The notes under the pieces: generated by a model
Told to the model about the DNA's origin: nothing
The model's database searches: none
Seen by the model: the letters and a program-made list of their open reading frames with translations, nothing else
In this document: positions 7,241 through 15,542 of the stretch, piece by piece
Layout: the number at the start of each line of letters is the position of its first letter
Position numbering within the stretch: the first letter of the stretch is position 1
Made by a program: the position numbers and the translations under genes
Assembly: GCA_964425745.1 (NCBI GenBank)
Contig: CAYRNW010000002.1
Location: 62,001-126,000 of the forward strand
Source of the DNA: CALCNS01 sp964425745
GTDB taxonomy: Bacteria; Bacillota; JAAYKD01
Length of the DNA: 64,000 bases
Direction: 5' to 3'

Positions 7241-8131
7241 CTATTGTTTGCGGCGGATATAGTATTTTTTCAACATGCGTATTGGGTTATAATCGGTCTT
7301 CGCTTTGCGTAACCCCAAGTCTCCAGCGTCCTCCTGCCGATTTACAAAATCAACATCGGAAAAATGTGTCTCTAAGAAATGTTGGTTTAAATAATTATAG
7401 GCCCCTCGAATTGATGCGTCTGCTTTTTCAAAATGAATGATCGCTACTTTAGGGGTCAAGCGTTCCCCAATTGTAAAACCCACTACTTTGTCATCAACAT
7501 ATAATGCCATACTTTCCAATCGTAGCGCTTTCAAGTTGTTTAAGGTTTCACCAATAGCGGCTTGCTCTGCTTCTAGCTCTTCGTCACAAAGACCTTTGTT
7601 GCAGAACCAGTCACGCAATAATGCCAAACACTCATCGCGAACTTCCGGTGTATCGATCGACTGTGTTCGGAATTGGTATAAACGTTGAAACGCGTTCCAG
7701 TGATTTCGCTTGCTGTGAAAACGTCTGCCACTGAGCTGAATTAGTTCTTGAACCGAATAGATATATTCATCATCGGCTCGATCGGTCAACAACTCAACCT
7801 GATCCCCCATTGTTTCTTGAACTTCAAGGGCAAAATATTCATCGACTTCTCCAAATAAATAATCGGTCGGTCGCGTTTTTTGTAGAAAATCGATGATTTG
7901 TGGTATGTTTTCCTTTTTATAGCCACAAGGAATTTGATAATAGGTTCCCCGCCCATTTTTATGGTTATGCATGATCAACATATTGTCATGTACTAAGAAT
8001 TCTAAATCGGTATAATTTCTCCAGATGTATTGGGTCGCAAAAGAGGTTTCATAGCTTTCGCGTTCGTCAAAACATAAAAACGATTCGAATAAGGCTTTGT
8101 CAGAGAGACTCGGCTTCTTCCATGTCAGCAT
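7241..8131 (-). CDS. DUF2156 (phosphatidylglycerol lysyltransferase C-terminal-like) protein
   Basis: A soluble 296-aa protein with the pattern of DUF2156: double-GNAT fold, WRNYTDLEFLVHDNMLIM, YLFGEVDEYF, GRRFHSKRNHWNAFQRLY, and a C-terminal ASIRGAYNYLNQHF...FVNRQEDAGDLGLRKAK. This domain occurs at the C-terminus of MprF, where it transfers aminoacyl groups to lipid. Stand-alone versions have no settled function. The start is ATG 8131 because GGGGAG lies about 10 nt upstream; the ATG at 8149 has no Shine-Dalgarno sequence. It is transcribed with the GNAT gene. Confidence 0.8.
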   Translation of the reverse strand: MLTWKKPSLSDKALFESFLCFDERESYETSFATQYIWRNYTDLEFLVHDNMLIMHNHKNGRGTYYQIPCGYKKENIPQIIDFLQKTRPTDYLFGEVDEYFALEVQETMGDQVELLTDRADDEYIYSVQELIQLSGRRFHSKRNHWNAFQRLYQFRTQSIDTPEVRDECLALLRDWFCNKGLCDEELEAEQAAIGETLNNLKALRLESMALYVDDKVVGFTIGERLTPKVAIIHFEKADASIRGAYNYLNQHFLETHFSDVDFVNRQEDAGDLGLRKAKTDYNPIRMLKKYYIRRKQ

Positions 8132-8174
8132 AAAATTAAGACTCCCCATCTTTGTAATTTGATATACGTGTTTC

Positions 8175-8203
8175 AGTATAGCAAAAATTCGTTCGTTTTA
8201 CAA
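8175..8203 (-). promoter_or_regulatory. Predicted promoter for DUF2156-GNAT
   Basis: TTGTAA (8198-8203), a 17-nt spacer and TATACT (8175-8180) on the minus strand. Confidence 0.6.
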
Positions 8204-8208
8204 GTTCA

Positions 8209-9738
8209 TTACTCCTTGCGATTGTTCAAAGCTTGTAAAAAATGCTCTTGTCGTACTGTCAACTCCGAGATTTCCTCAGGGGTTATATCGGGGACGCCCT
8301 CGGTCATTGAAATCGTTATTTTTTCTCGAATGCACAGTAAGCCCGCTTCACGACAGAGTGAGGCCAAGTCAGCCCCGCTGGAATCTGGGGTCAATTCCGC
8401 TAAGCGAAGCAAATCCACATCGTCTGCCAAAGGCATTGCTGCTGTATGAATGCGCAAAATATCTCGTCTACCCGCTAAATCGGGATATCCAACCTCTAAA
8501 TGTAGATCCAATCTGCCCGGCCGTTTTAGTGCAGCATCTACGCTTTGGGGGCGATTCGTGGTTCCAATCACGACCACATTACCGCGTTCCACCAAGCCAT
8601 CCATGAGAGAAAGCAACTGAGAAACGGCTACGGCTTCATAATTCAAGGTCACTTGATCTCGATTCGGAGTTAGTGCATCCACCTCATCAAACAGGATGAC
8701 CGATGGTGCTTTTGCCTTCGCTTCTTCAAAGATCTTCCTTAAATTTGATTCGGTTTCACCATGCCATTTAGAAATCAATTCTGGCCCGTTGACAAAAATA
8801 AAATGTGCTTGGCATTCATTCGCTAATGCTTTCGCAATCAGGGTTTTGCCGGTACCGGGAGGTCCATAGAGTAAAATTCCTCGATGGGGGGTTATTCCCA
8901 TGTGTGTAAATAAATGCGGCATTTTCATCGGTAATTCCACACTTTCTCTCACTTGTGAGATTACCGAGTCCAGCCCGCCGATTTGATGATAGCGCACCAA
9001 GGGAATATCTCGCTCGGCAGTTTGATTGATTTCAATCTTCACTGTTTTATCCGATGTTTCCTTTTTTTCAGGCTTCGCAGAAGGCAGACTCCGCGTTCCG
9101 GATTGTTTTTTTTCCACACCGATTACTTGAAAACGCCCCTTGACCCATCCTTGTTTGTAGGTCCATTCATCGTCCTTTTGAGGATCGATCCGGCTGGGAA
9201 GTTGACGCACGATTTCATCGATGGCCGCACCATCGAGGAGTGGGCAAAAGCGCGCATTGCTTTTTTCAAGATAATAATTAATTCTCTGTCTTAGTTTGAT
9301 TTTATCAACAATAAAGACTTTCTCCCGATTCATGCTGCCATACTGAAACCAACCCAAATGATTGGCCTCAGAAATGGGGATGAATCGACACGGAAAGAGA
9401 GGAGCAAAGCCGACCGAACCTGCCGTGTCACCAAAGCACCAATCTTTATTTCCCAAACGTTGTCCCTCACTAAAACAGTCCAGCGTTTCTTGAACGGAAT
9501 CAAAGGGAATCTCGACTCCATCGAGAAGATGTTGACTGCCTTTCCAGTTTCGCACCATAGCCCAAAGTAAACGGTACGGTTCCAATTCCTCGGGCGCGGC
9601 AAAGGTAACCGAGTAGCGTAATCCTTCGGGACCGTTATTCTCGGTGAATGTTTTTTGAGCTTGGGCGATGGTCAAAGCCTGCCCTAAATGGGGACTCACA
9701 CTAGCTGGAAACAAAATGGTCAATAATAGTCGACGCAT
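8209..9738 (-). CDS. CDC48-like AAA+ ATPase with an unrecognised N-terminal region
   Basis: A 509-aa protein. The C-terminal half is one classical AAA module: GILLYGPPGTGKTLIAKALA (Walker A), VILFDEVDALTPNR (Walker B), the SRH with TTNRPQSVDAALKRPGRLD (arginine finger), and a helical lid with SGADLASLCREA. The first 250 residues are a separate region with several Cys (KDWCFGDTAGSVGFAPLFPC), a conserved-looking WTYKQGWVKGRFQVIG stretch and a charged Ser/Lys linker. I cannot name this N-domain. ATG 9738 is preferred (GAAAGGG, spacing 9) over longer in-frame starts. It is probably a protein or complex remodelling machine; the target is unknown. Confidence 0.8.
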   Translation of the reverse strand: MRRLLLTILFPASVSPHLGQALTIAQAQKTFTENNGPEGLRYSVTFAAPEELEPYRLLWAMVRNWKGSQHLLDGVEIPFDSVQETLDCFSEGQRLGNKDWCFGDTAGSVGFAPLFPCRFIPISEANHLGWFQYGSMNREKVFIVDKIKLRQRINYYLEKSNARFCPLLDGAAIDEIVRQLPSRIDPQKDDEWTYKQGWVKGRFQVIGVEKKQSGTRSLPSAKPEKKETSDKTVKIEINQTAERDIPLVRYHQIGGLDSVISQVRESVELPMKMPHLFTHMGITPHRGILLYGPPGTGKTLIAKALANECQAHFIFVNGPELISKWHGETESNLRKIFEEAKAKAPSVILFDEVDALTPNRDQVTLNYEAVAVSQLLSLMDGLVERGNVVVIGTTNRPQSVDAALKRPGRLDLHLEVGYPDLAGRRDILRIHTAAMPLADDVDLLRLAELTPDSSGADLASLCREAGLLCIREKITISMTEGVPDITPEEISELTVRQEHFLQALNNRKE

Positions 9739-9775
9739 GGATTCAACCCTTTCAACATCATTCGTAAAATTCACT

Positions 9776-9803
9776 TTGCAAAAACTGATAAATTGTTTAT
9801 AAT
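9776..9803 (+). promoter_or_regulatory. Predicted promoter of the DegV gene
   Basis: TTGCAA (9776-9781), a 16-nt spacer and TATAAT (9798-9803), about 34 nt before the start codon. Confidence 0.7.
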
Positions 9804-9836
9804 GAAAGTACATAGGTAAGAAGGAGGGGGTTCTTC

Positions 9837-10670
9837 ATGAAGATCCGTATCTTAGTCGACAGCACTTGCGACATGCCCCAAGAGTTTATTCAAAAATGGG
9901 ATATCGGGGTAGCGCCGCTGTTCGTTCAATTAGGCAAAGAAAGTTATCAAGATGGCGTTGATCTCAGCATCGACGAATTTTATCGTTGGTGCAGAACTCA
10001 CACCGAATTACCCAAGACCGCTCAACCCTCGGTTGGAGTTTGTGAAAAGCTAATTCGCGAGAGTCTGGAGCATTATGACCATGTCCTTTGTATGACGATT
10101 TCTTCCTCGCTTTCCGGTACTTTTCAAGCCTTCCGACTCGCTTCTGAGGGTTTTGAGGACCGGGTCACCCTTTATGACACGTTATCGGGCTCGCTTGGTA
10201 TCTCTTTACTTGTGATGCAAGCAGCCGAACTAATTAAAAAAGGTTTTGGTGTACCCGAAATTTTGCTGGAACTTCAAAACGCACGTCAACAATTGAAGGT
10301 CATGGTGGCCTTAGAAACTTTAGAATATGCTGTCAAAGGGGGCCGAGTCTCTCGTTTGTCCTACATCGCTGCCAATATGCTTTCCATTAAACCCATTGTC
10401 CATGTGGATTACGACGGCTATGTCAAAGTGATTGAGAAAGCCCGCAGCGAAAGTCGTGCCCTTCGCTACATGGTCAACGCAATGAAAGAAAAATACGGAA
10501 GCACCCGACCTTTGCGCATTGGTATTGCGCATGGGGATAGCGAAGAACGGATGCAAGCCTTTTTACAAATGGTCCGAGAAGAGCTGAACCCCATTGAGAT
10601 TATCTTCTCACAAATTGGTCCGGTCATTGGAACCTATGCCGCTCCCGGTGCTTTATTGGTAACTTTTTAA
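9837..10670 (+). CDS. DegV family fatty-acid-binding protein
   Basis: A 277-aa DegV protein. N-terminal MKIRILVDSTCDMPQEFIQ carries the conserved DST-C/S-D motif. TISSSLSGTFQAF is the second lipid head-group binding motif. The C-terminal domain includes GGRVSRLSYIAANMLSIKPIV. DegV/FakB-type proteins bind a fatty acid and present it to the FakA kinase for phosphorylation. No fakA is adjacent, so whether this is a FakB or another DegV is open. The start has AAGGAGGGGG upstream. It is divergent from the AAA+ gene. Confidence 0.9.
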   Translation: MKIRILVDSTCDMPQEFIQKWDIGVAPLFVQLGKESYQDGVDLSIDEFYRWCRTHTELPKTAQPSVGVCEKLIRESLEHYDHVLCMTISSSLSGTFQAFRLASEGFEDRVTLYDTLSGSLGISLLVMQAAELIKKGFGVPEILLELQNARQQLKVMVALETLEYAVKGGRVSRLSYIAANMLSIKPIVHVDYDGYVKVIEKARSESRALRYMVNAMKEKYGSTRPLRIGIAHGDSEERMQAFLQMVREELNPIEIIFSQIGPVIGTYAAPGALLVTF

Positions 10671-10733
10671 GAATTTTTCACACTATAGAAACTGCACCTT
10701 ATATTATACACCAGATTGGCGCAAGAGAAAGTC

Positions 10734-10762
10734 TTGTCTTAAAATTTTATCTGTGCTATAAT
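10734..10762 (+). promoter_or_regulatory. Predicted promoter upstream of the aldo/keto reductase
   Basis: TTGTCT (10734-10739), a 17-nt spacer and TATAAT (10757-10762). The expected start of transcription is near 10769, only about 12 nt before a terminator-like hairpin. Confidence 0.7.
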
Positions 10763-10780
10763 AAATATACCAATTAATTG

Positions 10781-10815
10781 AAGTGCTCGCTCTTACAAAA
10801 GGCGAGCACTTTTTT
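10781..10815 (+). terminator. Terminator-like hairpin in the leader of the aldo/keto reductase
   Basis: AGTGCTCGC (10782-10790) and GCGAGCACT (10802-10810) pair perfectly with an 11-nt loop, followed by a T-run (10811-10815). It could end DegV transcription, attenuate the downstream gene, or end a very short RNA from the promoter at 10734-10762. Confidence 0.75.
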
Positions 10816-10883
10816 GTGTACGAAGGTTATTTTTCTGCTTTTGGCGAATATACATAGTAATCAAAGAAAGGAAGTGACTCTTA

Positions 10884-12026
10884 ATGCAATACCGTCATTT
10901 CGGAAAAATCGACTTCAAACCCTCCTTGCTTGGTTTCGGCACGATGCGTCTGCCCATTTTAAACGGAGATAACAAACAAATCAACGAACCGGAAGCCATT
11001 CGAATGATTCGCCACGCCATTGATCAAGGGGTCAACTATGTGGATACCGCCCATGGATATCATGGAGGGCAATCGGAATTCGTCACCGGCAAAGCTCTAA
11101 AAGATGGGTATCGTGAAAAAGTCATGTTAGCTACCAAAAACCCAACCTATTTAGTCAAGTCGGCCGATCATTGGGATGAATTATTGGATGAACAGCTCAA
11201 CAAATTGCAAGTAGATCATATCGATTTTTATTTACAACACACGTTAGATAAAGATCTGTGGAAAGTCGTCAAAGACAATAAACTCTGGGAACGTGCTGAA
11301 GCTGCTAAAAAAGCCGGGAAAATCAAATATTATGGCTTCAGCTTCCACGATGATTATGAGGTTTTCGAAGAAATCCTCAACAGCTACGACTGGGACTTCT
11401 GCCAAATACAACTCAACTACTTGGACACCAAACACCAAGCCGGTTTAAAAGGATTAGAAGCTGCCGCTGCTAAGGGATTAGGCGTCATTATTATGGAACC
11501 TTTGCAAGGGGGAAGATTAGCCAACTTACCCGAAGATATTCGTGCCATGTTGGATAAAGCCCCTGTGCAACGGACTCCCGTGGAATGGGCCTTACGCTTC
11601 TTGGCCGATCGCAAAGAAGTTTCTACCGTTTTATCTGGTATGAGTCTCATGGAGCATGTGACCGATAACCTGAGAATCTGCTCCCAAGAAGACATGAAAA
11701 TCGGCTGCATGACCGCAGAAGAGAAGCAACTATTACAAGAAGTTTCCGATTACTGGCATTCTCGAATCAACATCGGTTGTACCGCTTGCCGTTACTGTAT
11801 GCCTTGCCCTTCCGGAGTTGATATTCCCGGGGTCTTTGCCGCTTGGAACCTACATGCTTCTGCTACCCCCGGCTCCGTGCAGAAAGCACGTCGCCTCTAT
11901 AAAGAGCTAATCGAGAAAAATGCCGATGCCAGTCACTGTGTGGAATGTGGTGCCTGCGAAATCGCCTGTCCACAGCATTTATCAATCATTGCTGACCTCA
12001 AACGAGCTCGCGCTGCATTAGAATAG
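10884..12026 (+). CDS. Aldo/keto reductase with C-terminal [4Fe-4S] ferredoxin domain
   Basis: A 380-aa protein. The N-terminal TIM barrel has AKR catalytic residues: Asp/Tyr in VDTAHGYHGG, Lys in VMLATK and His in FYLQHTLD. The C-terminal extension has two cluster-type Cys sets, CTACRYCMPCPSGVDIP and CVECGACEIACPQHL. This fusion is common in anaerobes and suggests that electrons are exchanged with ferredoxin-like carriers instead of, or in addition to, NAD(P)H. The physiological substrate is unknown. The start is ATG 10884 behind AAAGGAAGTGA. Confidence 0.9.
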   Translation: MQYRHFGKIDFKPSLLGFGTMRLPILNGDNKQINEPEAIRMIRHAIDQGVNYVDTAHGYHGGQSEFVTGKALKDGYREKVMLATKNPTYLVKSADHWDELLDEQLNKLQVDHIDFYLQHTLDKDLWKVVKDNKLWERAEAAKKAGKIKYYGFSFHDDYEVFEEILNSYDWDFCQIQLNYLDTKHQAGLKGLEAAAAKGLGVIIMEPLQGGRLANLPEDIRAMLDKAPVQRTPVEWALRFLADRKEVSTVLSGMSLMEHVTDNLRICSQEDMKIGCMTAEEKQLLQEVSDYWHSRINIGCTACRYCMPCPSGVDIPGVFAAWNLHASATPGSVQKARRLYKELIEKNADASHCVECGACEIACPQHLSIIADLKRARAALE

Positions 12027-12046
12027 AATAGGGAACTTAAATCAAC

Positions 12047-12089
12047 GAAGCTCCGTCTATAGGGATACAACAACCTATAAAGGAGCTTC
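12047..12089 (+). promoter_or_regulatory. Leader hairpin that masks the Shine-Dalgarno sequence of the SLH-like gene
   Basis: GAAGCTCC (12047-12054) pairs with GGAGCTTC (12082-12089), and inside it TATAGG (12058-12063) pairs with CCTATA (12074-12079). The right arm contains the AAGGAG ribosome-binding site of the gene starting at 12097. No U-run follows, so translational control is as likely as termination. Confidence 0.55.
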
Positions 12090-12096
12090 AAAAATT

Positions 12097-13134
12097 ATGA
12101 AAAAGAAAACCTTCATCCCTCTTCTCATTTTAAGTTTATTACTTAGCATGTTGCCTTTCAGTGCAATGGCTGAGGTGGGAGGAACGATTACCAAAGCCAT
12201 GCCTAAACCCTATTACAGAGATCTTGTCGGCCAATGGTATGAACAAGATGCCGCTCTTTTCGGATACCCAGCCATTTTTGCCACGGATGCAACCTTTCAA
12301 GGAGACTTGGCTCTGACACGAATGGAGTTCGCACGAGCACTGCATGAAGCGTTGGACATCAATATCAATTACTTTGCGGCAATCGATATCCATGAGTTTT
12401 TCGAAGATGTCGACAATGAAACACCGGGTGCTTCGCAATTATACGATTTAGTCATTTCCGGAATCATTGAGCCAGCAGGCCCATTTAATCCGGAAGAGGC
12501 ATTGAGTCGTGAAGAACTGGTGCATCTTATCATCAAAGCCCTTGATTTTCGAACCGGTGGACAGTATGCCTTGATTATGATGATGCCAGCTCCCTTTGCC
12601 GACCATGCAGAAATCGATGAGACTTACACAAACGATATCATGAAAGCCCAATTACTGAACTTGGTAAAGGGTCGTGGTGACAACTTTTTGTTCCCAAAAG
12701 CAGCTGCTACCAGAGGGGAAGGAGTCACCATGATCTCCAGATTAATCAACCTTTTGCAGAGCTTACAGCAAGACTTTCAGATTCATGCAGAGATGAAGGA
12801 AGACGCAGATGGCTTAGTCATGCGCTTGATCCTTCAGAACAACACCGAACAGGAAATTGTTTTACAGCATACCAGTGGTAAAAAATTTGATTTTAAGCTG
12901 TTAGATCGTGACGGAGAGATTCTTTATACCTGGTCTGCCGACAAATCGTTTACCATGGCACTGACACAATCCGTTTTAGCTCCCCAGGAAACCTTAGTTT
13001 TTGAGCAACTGCTGATCACTGAAACCTATGCAGCCTTGAAAGATCGAGTTTTTGAATTAAAAGCCTATTTGGTTGGAAGTTCTGAAACGTATGAGATTTC
13101 TGCGGAAGGGTACTCGGCGTATATACAACATTAA
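12097..13134 (+). CDS. Secreted protein with SLH-like region and C-terminal BsuPI-like domain
   Basis: A 345-aa protein with a clear signal peptide (FIPLLILSLLLSMLPFSAMA). Residues about 50-210 have the spacing of three degenerate SLH repeats (LTRMEFARALHEAL, LSREELVHLIIKALDF, ATRGEGVTMISRLI), which would anchor the protein to cell-wall polymer. The last 110 residues (VMRLILQNNTEQEIVLQHTS, FKLLDRDGEILYTWS, VLAPQETLVFE) look like the BsuPI proteinase-inhibitor beta-sandwich. The function is unknown. Domain calls are by pattern only. Confidence 0.65.
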   Translation: MKKKTFIPLLILSLLLSMLPFSAMAEVGGTITKAMPKPYYRDLVGQWYEQDAALFGYPAIFATDATFQGDLALTRMEFARALHEALDININYFAAIDIHEFFEDVDNETPGASQLYDLVISGIIEPAGPFNPEEALSREELVHLIIKALDFRTGGQYALIMMMPAPFADHAEIDETYTNDIMKAQLLNLVKGRGDNFLFPKAAATRGEGVTMISRLINLLQSLQQDFQIHAEMKEDADGLVMRLILQNNTEQEIVLQHTSGKKFDFKLLDRDGEILYTWSADKSFTMALTQSVLAPQETLVFEQLLITETYAALKDRVFELKAYLVGSSETYEISAEGYSAYIQH

Positions 13135-13146
13135 AAATTCAGTACA

Positions 13147-13183
13147 AAAGACTCTCAAACGAACAACGTTTGGGAGTCTTTTT
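13147..13183 (+). terminator. Rho-independent terminator after the SLH-like gene
   Basis: A 15-bp stem (13147-13161 with 13167-13181, one G-T pair) with T-rich end TTTTT. Confidence 0.85.
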
Positions 13184-13184
13184 A

Positions 13185-13213
13185 TTGGCAAAGAACTAGA
13201 TTCATGCTATACT
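13185..13213 (+). promoter_or_regulatory. Predicted promoter of the M20 amidohydrolase
   Basis: TTGGCA (13185-13190), a 17-nt spacer and TATACT (13208-13213), directly after the preceding terminator. Confidence 0.7.
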
Positions 13214-13254
13214 ATCATTACGAGTACAAAAACAAATTGAAAGGATGCTTTGCG

Positions 13255-14547
13255 ATGGATATCAAACAATTAAAAGAAAAAGTATGTGCTACCATTGACC
13301 AAAACGCAGAACAGATCATTGGCCTAGGGGAGTCTATTTTTGCCGAACCCGAATTGGGTTATAAAGAATTTAAGACCGCCGCCAAAGTAAAAAAGGTTTT
13401 TGAGGATTTAGGATTAACGTATCAAAGCGAAGTCGCAATCACCGGCGTCATAGCTACTGCAAAAGGAAAAGAACGAAAAGCAAAAGTCGCCCTCATGGGT
13501 GAATTGGATGCTGTTGTTGCTCCGGGGCATCGTTGTGCAGATCCCACAACAGGAGCGGCGCACTCCTGTGGACATCATGTGCAAACCGCTTCTCTTTTAG
13601 GTGCTGCTATTGGCTTGGTTCGCTCTGGCGTCATGAAAGAACTCGCAGGAGACGTTGCGTTCATGGCCGTTCCCTCCGAAGAACCTGTGGAGTTAGAGTT
13701 CCGAAACCAATTGATCAAAGATGGAAAAATCGCCTTTTTAGGCGGAAAACAAGAATTCATTCGGCTGGGTCACTTTGATGATGTTGATGCAATGGTGATG
13801 CAACATTCGACTGGGGGAGACAAGGTTACGGCCGGGGGTTCCGGCGGAATGGGTTTTGTAGCGAAAATCATCCATTATAAAGGCCAAGAATCCCATGCAG
13901 CCAGTCCTTCTCAGGGGATTAATGCCTTAAATGCTGCCAAAATCGGTTTAGTTGCGGTTGATGCTGTGCGTGACACGTTCAAAGATGAAGATGGAATCCG
14001 TGTTCATCCCATTATCACCAAAGGCGGCAATTTAGTCAATGTTGTACCCGCAGATGTGCGTATTGAAACATTTGTTCGTGGACGCAATTTACCTGCTATT
14101 GAAGATGCCAGTTTCAAAGTCAATCGCGCGCTCAAAGCCGGTGCCGATGCCTTAGGCGCTGAAGTGCAGATTTATGACATTCCCGGTTATATGTTTGCCT
14201 TTGAACAGCCAACTCTTAAAAACGTAGTTCATCAGAATTTTGTTGAGTTGGTTGGCGAGGAAAACATTGCCCCCGGACATGGCTTTACGACCGACGCCAA
14301 CGATGTCTCCAATTTGGTTCCAACGGTTCATGCCACAGTAGGCGGTATCAGCGGAGTTGCCCATAGTTCCAATTATGAAGTAGCAAATCCACAGTTATCG
14401 TACATTGTTGCTGCCAAAATGATGGCGATGACCGTAGTCGATCTCTTAGCAAATGACGCTGAAACCGCTTTAAAAATCCGTTCTGAATTCAAAGCTCCTC
14501 TCACCAAAGAACAATATCTTAAAGACTGGGGCAAACTCAATCAATAA
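13255..14547 (+). CDS. M20 family amidohydrolase/aminoacylase
   Basis: A 430-aa di-metal hydrolase. Metal-binding and catalytic residues are visible in ALMGELDAVVAPGH, AAHSCGHHVQTASLLGAA and AVPSEEPVE. The dimerisation domain starts around VAKIIHYKGQESHAASPSQG, and the C-terminal GISGVAHSSNYE supplies a late His. This is the M20D type that removes acyl or aminobenzoyl groups from amino acids; the substrate cannot be set. ATG 13255 has GAAAGGA 9 nt upstream; longer in-frame starts have none. It is a single-gene transcript between its promoter and a bidirectional terminator. Confidence 0.85.
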   Translation: MDIKQLKEKVCATIDQNAEQIIGLGESIFAEPELGYKEFKTAAKVKKVFEDLGLTYQSEVAITGVIATAKGKERKAKVALMGELDAVVAPGHRCADPTTGAAHSCGHHVQTASLLGAAIGLVRSGVMKELAGDVAFMAVPSEEPVELEFRNQLIKDGKIAFLGGKQEFIRLGHFDDVDAMVMQHSTGGDKVTAGGSGGMGFVAKIIHYKGQESHAASPSQGINALNAAKIGLVAVDAVRDTFKDEDGIRVHPIITKGGNLVNVVPADVRIETFVRGRNLPAIEDASFKVNRALKAGADALGAEVQIYDIPGYMFAFEQPTLKNVVHQNFVELVGEENIAPGHGFTTDANDVSNLVPTVHATVGGISGVAHSSNYEVANPQLSYIVAAKMMAMTVVDLLANDAETALKIRSEFKAPLTKEQYLKDWGKLNQ

Positions 14548-14550
14548 GAA

Positions 14551-14587
14551 AAAAACGCCGTTTCCTTGTTAGGAGGCGGCGTTTTTA
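14551..14587. terminator. Bidirectional terminator
   Basis: AAAAACGCCG (14551-14560) pairs with CGGCGTTTTT (14576-14585). It sits between convergent M20 and PlsC-like genes. Confidence 0.85.
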
Positions 14588-14617
14588 TCGATTCATTCAT
14601 TTCGTTTATGCATTCAT

Positions 14618-15289
14618 TTAGTCTGTGGGAGCGTTAATTCGATGTGTAATCAAATCCAGTATACTCTCTTTTTGTTCGTAAAAATCTACTCCGTCTGCAA
14701 AGCAAATGGCATCACCAAGAACGATCTCTTTGTGTTCATGATCTAGATAAATTGGAACAAACGGCAAATGTTTACCGGTTTTATTATGATAATAGCGCTC
14801 TAGGTATAGAAAACCTTCATAAATACTTCGAACTTCTTTATCGGTCGAAGTATAGTTGATATCCGGAAAAATCAATACGCTTTCCCCGGCGAGCAGCGCT
14901 CGAATCGACTCTTTGATGGTCTTAAAGGATTGTACAGAATCTCTGAAAACGGGAATTGCCCGCATCGACTCCAATACATGTACTACAAAAGGAGTCAGTA
15001 TGTTCGCTGCCAGTTTCGCTTTCCATTTTGAATAACCAAAGCGCTGCGTAAATGTATACCCAACATAGTGGCCAAAACAGGTTACTCGGTCCATAAAAAC
15101 ATGGAAAACCCAGGTACGTACAAAGTTGGGTAACCAAGTCATAACGATTCTTGGCCCGATCAAATTGTTGTGACGGCACAGCAACACACTCGGCGAAGGA
15201 AGTTCATGGTCTTGTCGGATTCGATACTGCGGCGTAAACCAGCGAAAAACACCCCGAACCGCTTTAAATAATCTTCCGTAATCGCTCAT
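14618..15289 (-). CDS. PlsC-like acyltransferase homologue lacking the catalytic HX4D pair
   Basis: A 223-aa protein with the overall order of lysophospholipid acyltransferases: SPSVLLCRHNNLIGPRI in the place of motif I, MRAIPVFRD as motif II, LLAGESVLIFPDINYTSTDK as motif III and LPFVPIYLD as motif IV. The usual HX4D reads H-N-N-L-I-G, so the Asp is missing, and FPEGTR reads FPDINY. It may be inactive or use another chemistry. The start is ATG 15289 with AAAGGA close upstream; the ATG at 15328 lacks a Shine-Dalgarno sequence. A TATAAT-like -10 lies at 15349-15354. Confidence 0.55.
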   Translation of the reverse strand: MSDYGRLFKAVRGVFRWFTPQYRIRQDHELPSPSVLLCRHNNLIGPRIVMTWLPNFVRTWVFHVFMDRVTCFGHYVGYTFTQRFGYSKWKAKLAANILTPFVVHVLESMRAIPVFRDSVQSFKTIKESIRALLAGESVLIFPDINYTSTDKEVRSIYEGFLYLERYYHNKTGKHLPFVPIYLDHEHKEIVLGDAICFADGVDFYEQKESILDLITHRINAPTD

Positions 15290-15448
15290 AGAGATTCCTT
15301 TCTTGTTCAAATGGAACGGTAAAGCCAATTTTGAAGAATAAATCCTTTATTATATTCGCGAAATTTCCCTTGTTCTCCTTGCTTATGATTCTGATAATTA
15401 CCTCACTTTCGTGACCTTGATTGATTTAAGTCATAATGTTAAGAAAAG

Positions 15449-15530
15449 AGAACTTTCTCTTTATCTTTCTCCACAAAGATTTACAAAAAGGAAAGTTCTG
15501 CTTCAAAGACGAATCAAACCCCACAAGGGG
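15449..15530 (+). promoter_or_regulatory. Structured leader of the fructokinase gene
   Basis: There are three hairpin elements. AGAACTTTC (15449-15457) pairs with GAAAGTTCT (15491-15499) and encloses ATCTTT/AAAGAT (15463-15468 with 15475-15480). Then CCCC-ACAA-GGGG (15519-15530) abuts an 8-G run that forms the Shine-Dalgarno sequence. No known riboswitch class is recognised. The rest of 15330-15448 shows no gene. Confidence 0.4.
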
Positions 15531-15542
15531 GGGGAGTTTTCT

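Noticed and set aside
10778..10972. ORF starting with TTG over the leader hairpin of the aldo/keto reductase
   Set aside because: It runs through a terminator-like stem and into the real gene in another frame; no ribosome-binding site.
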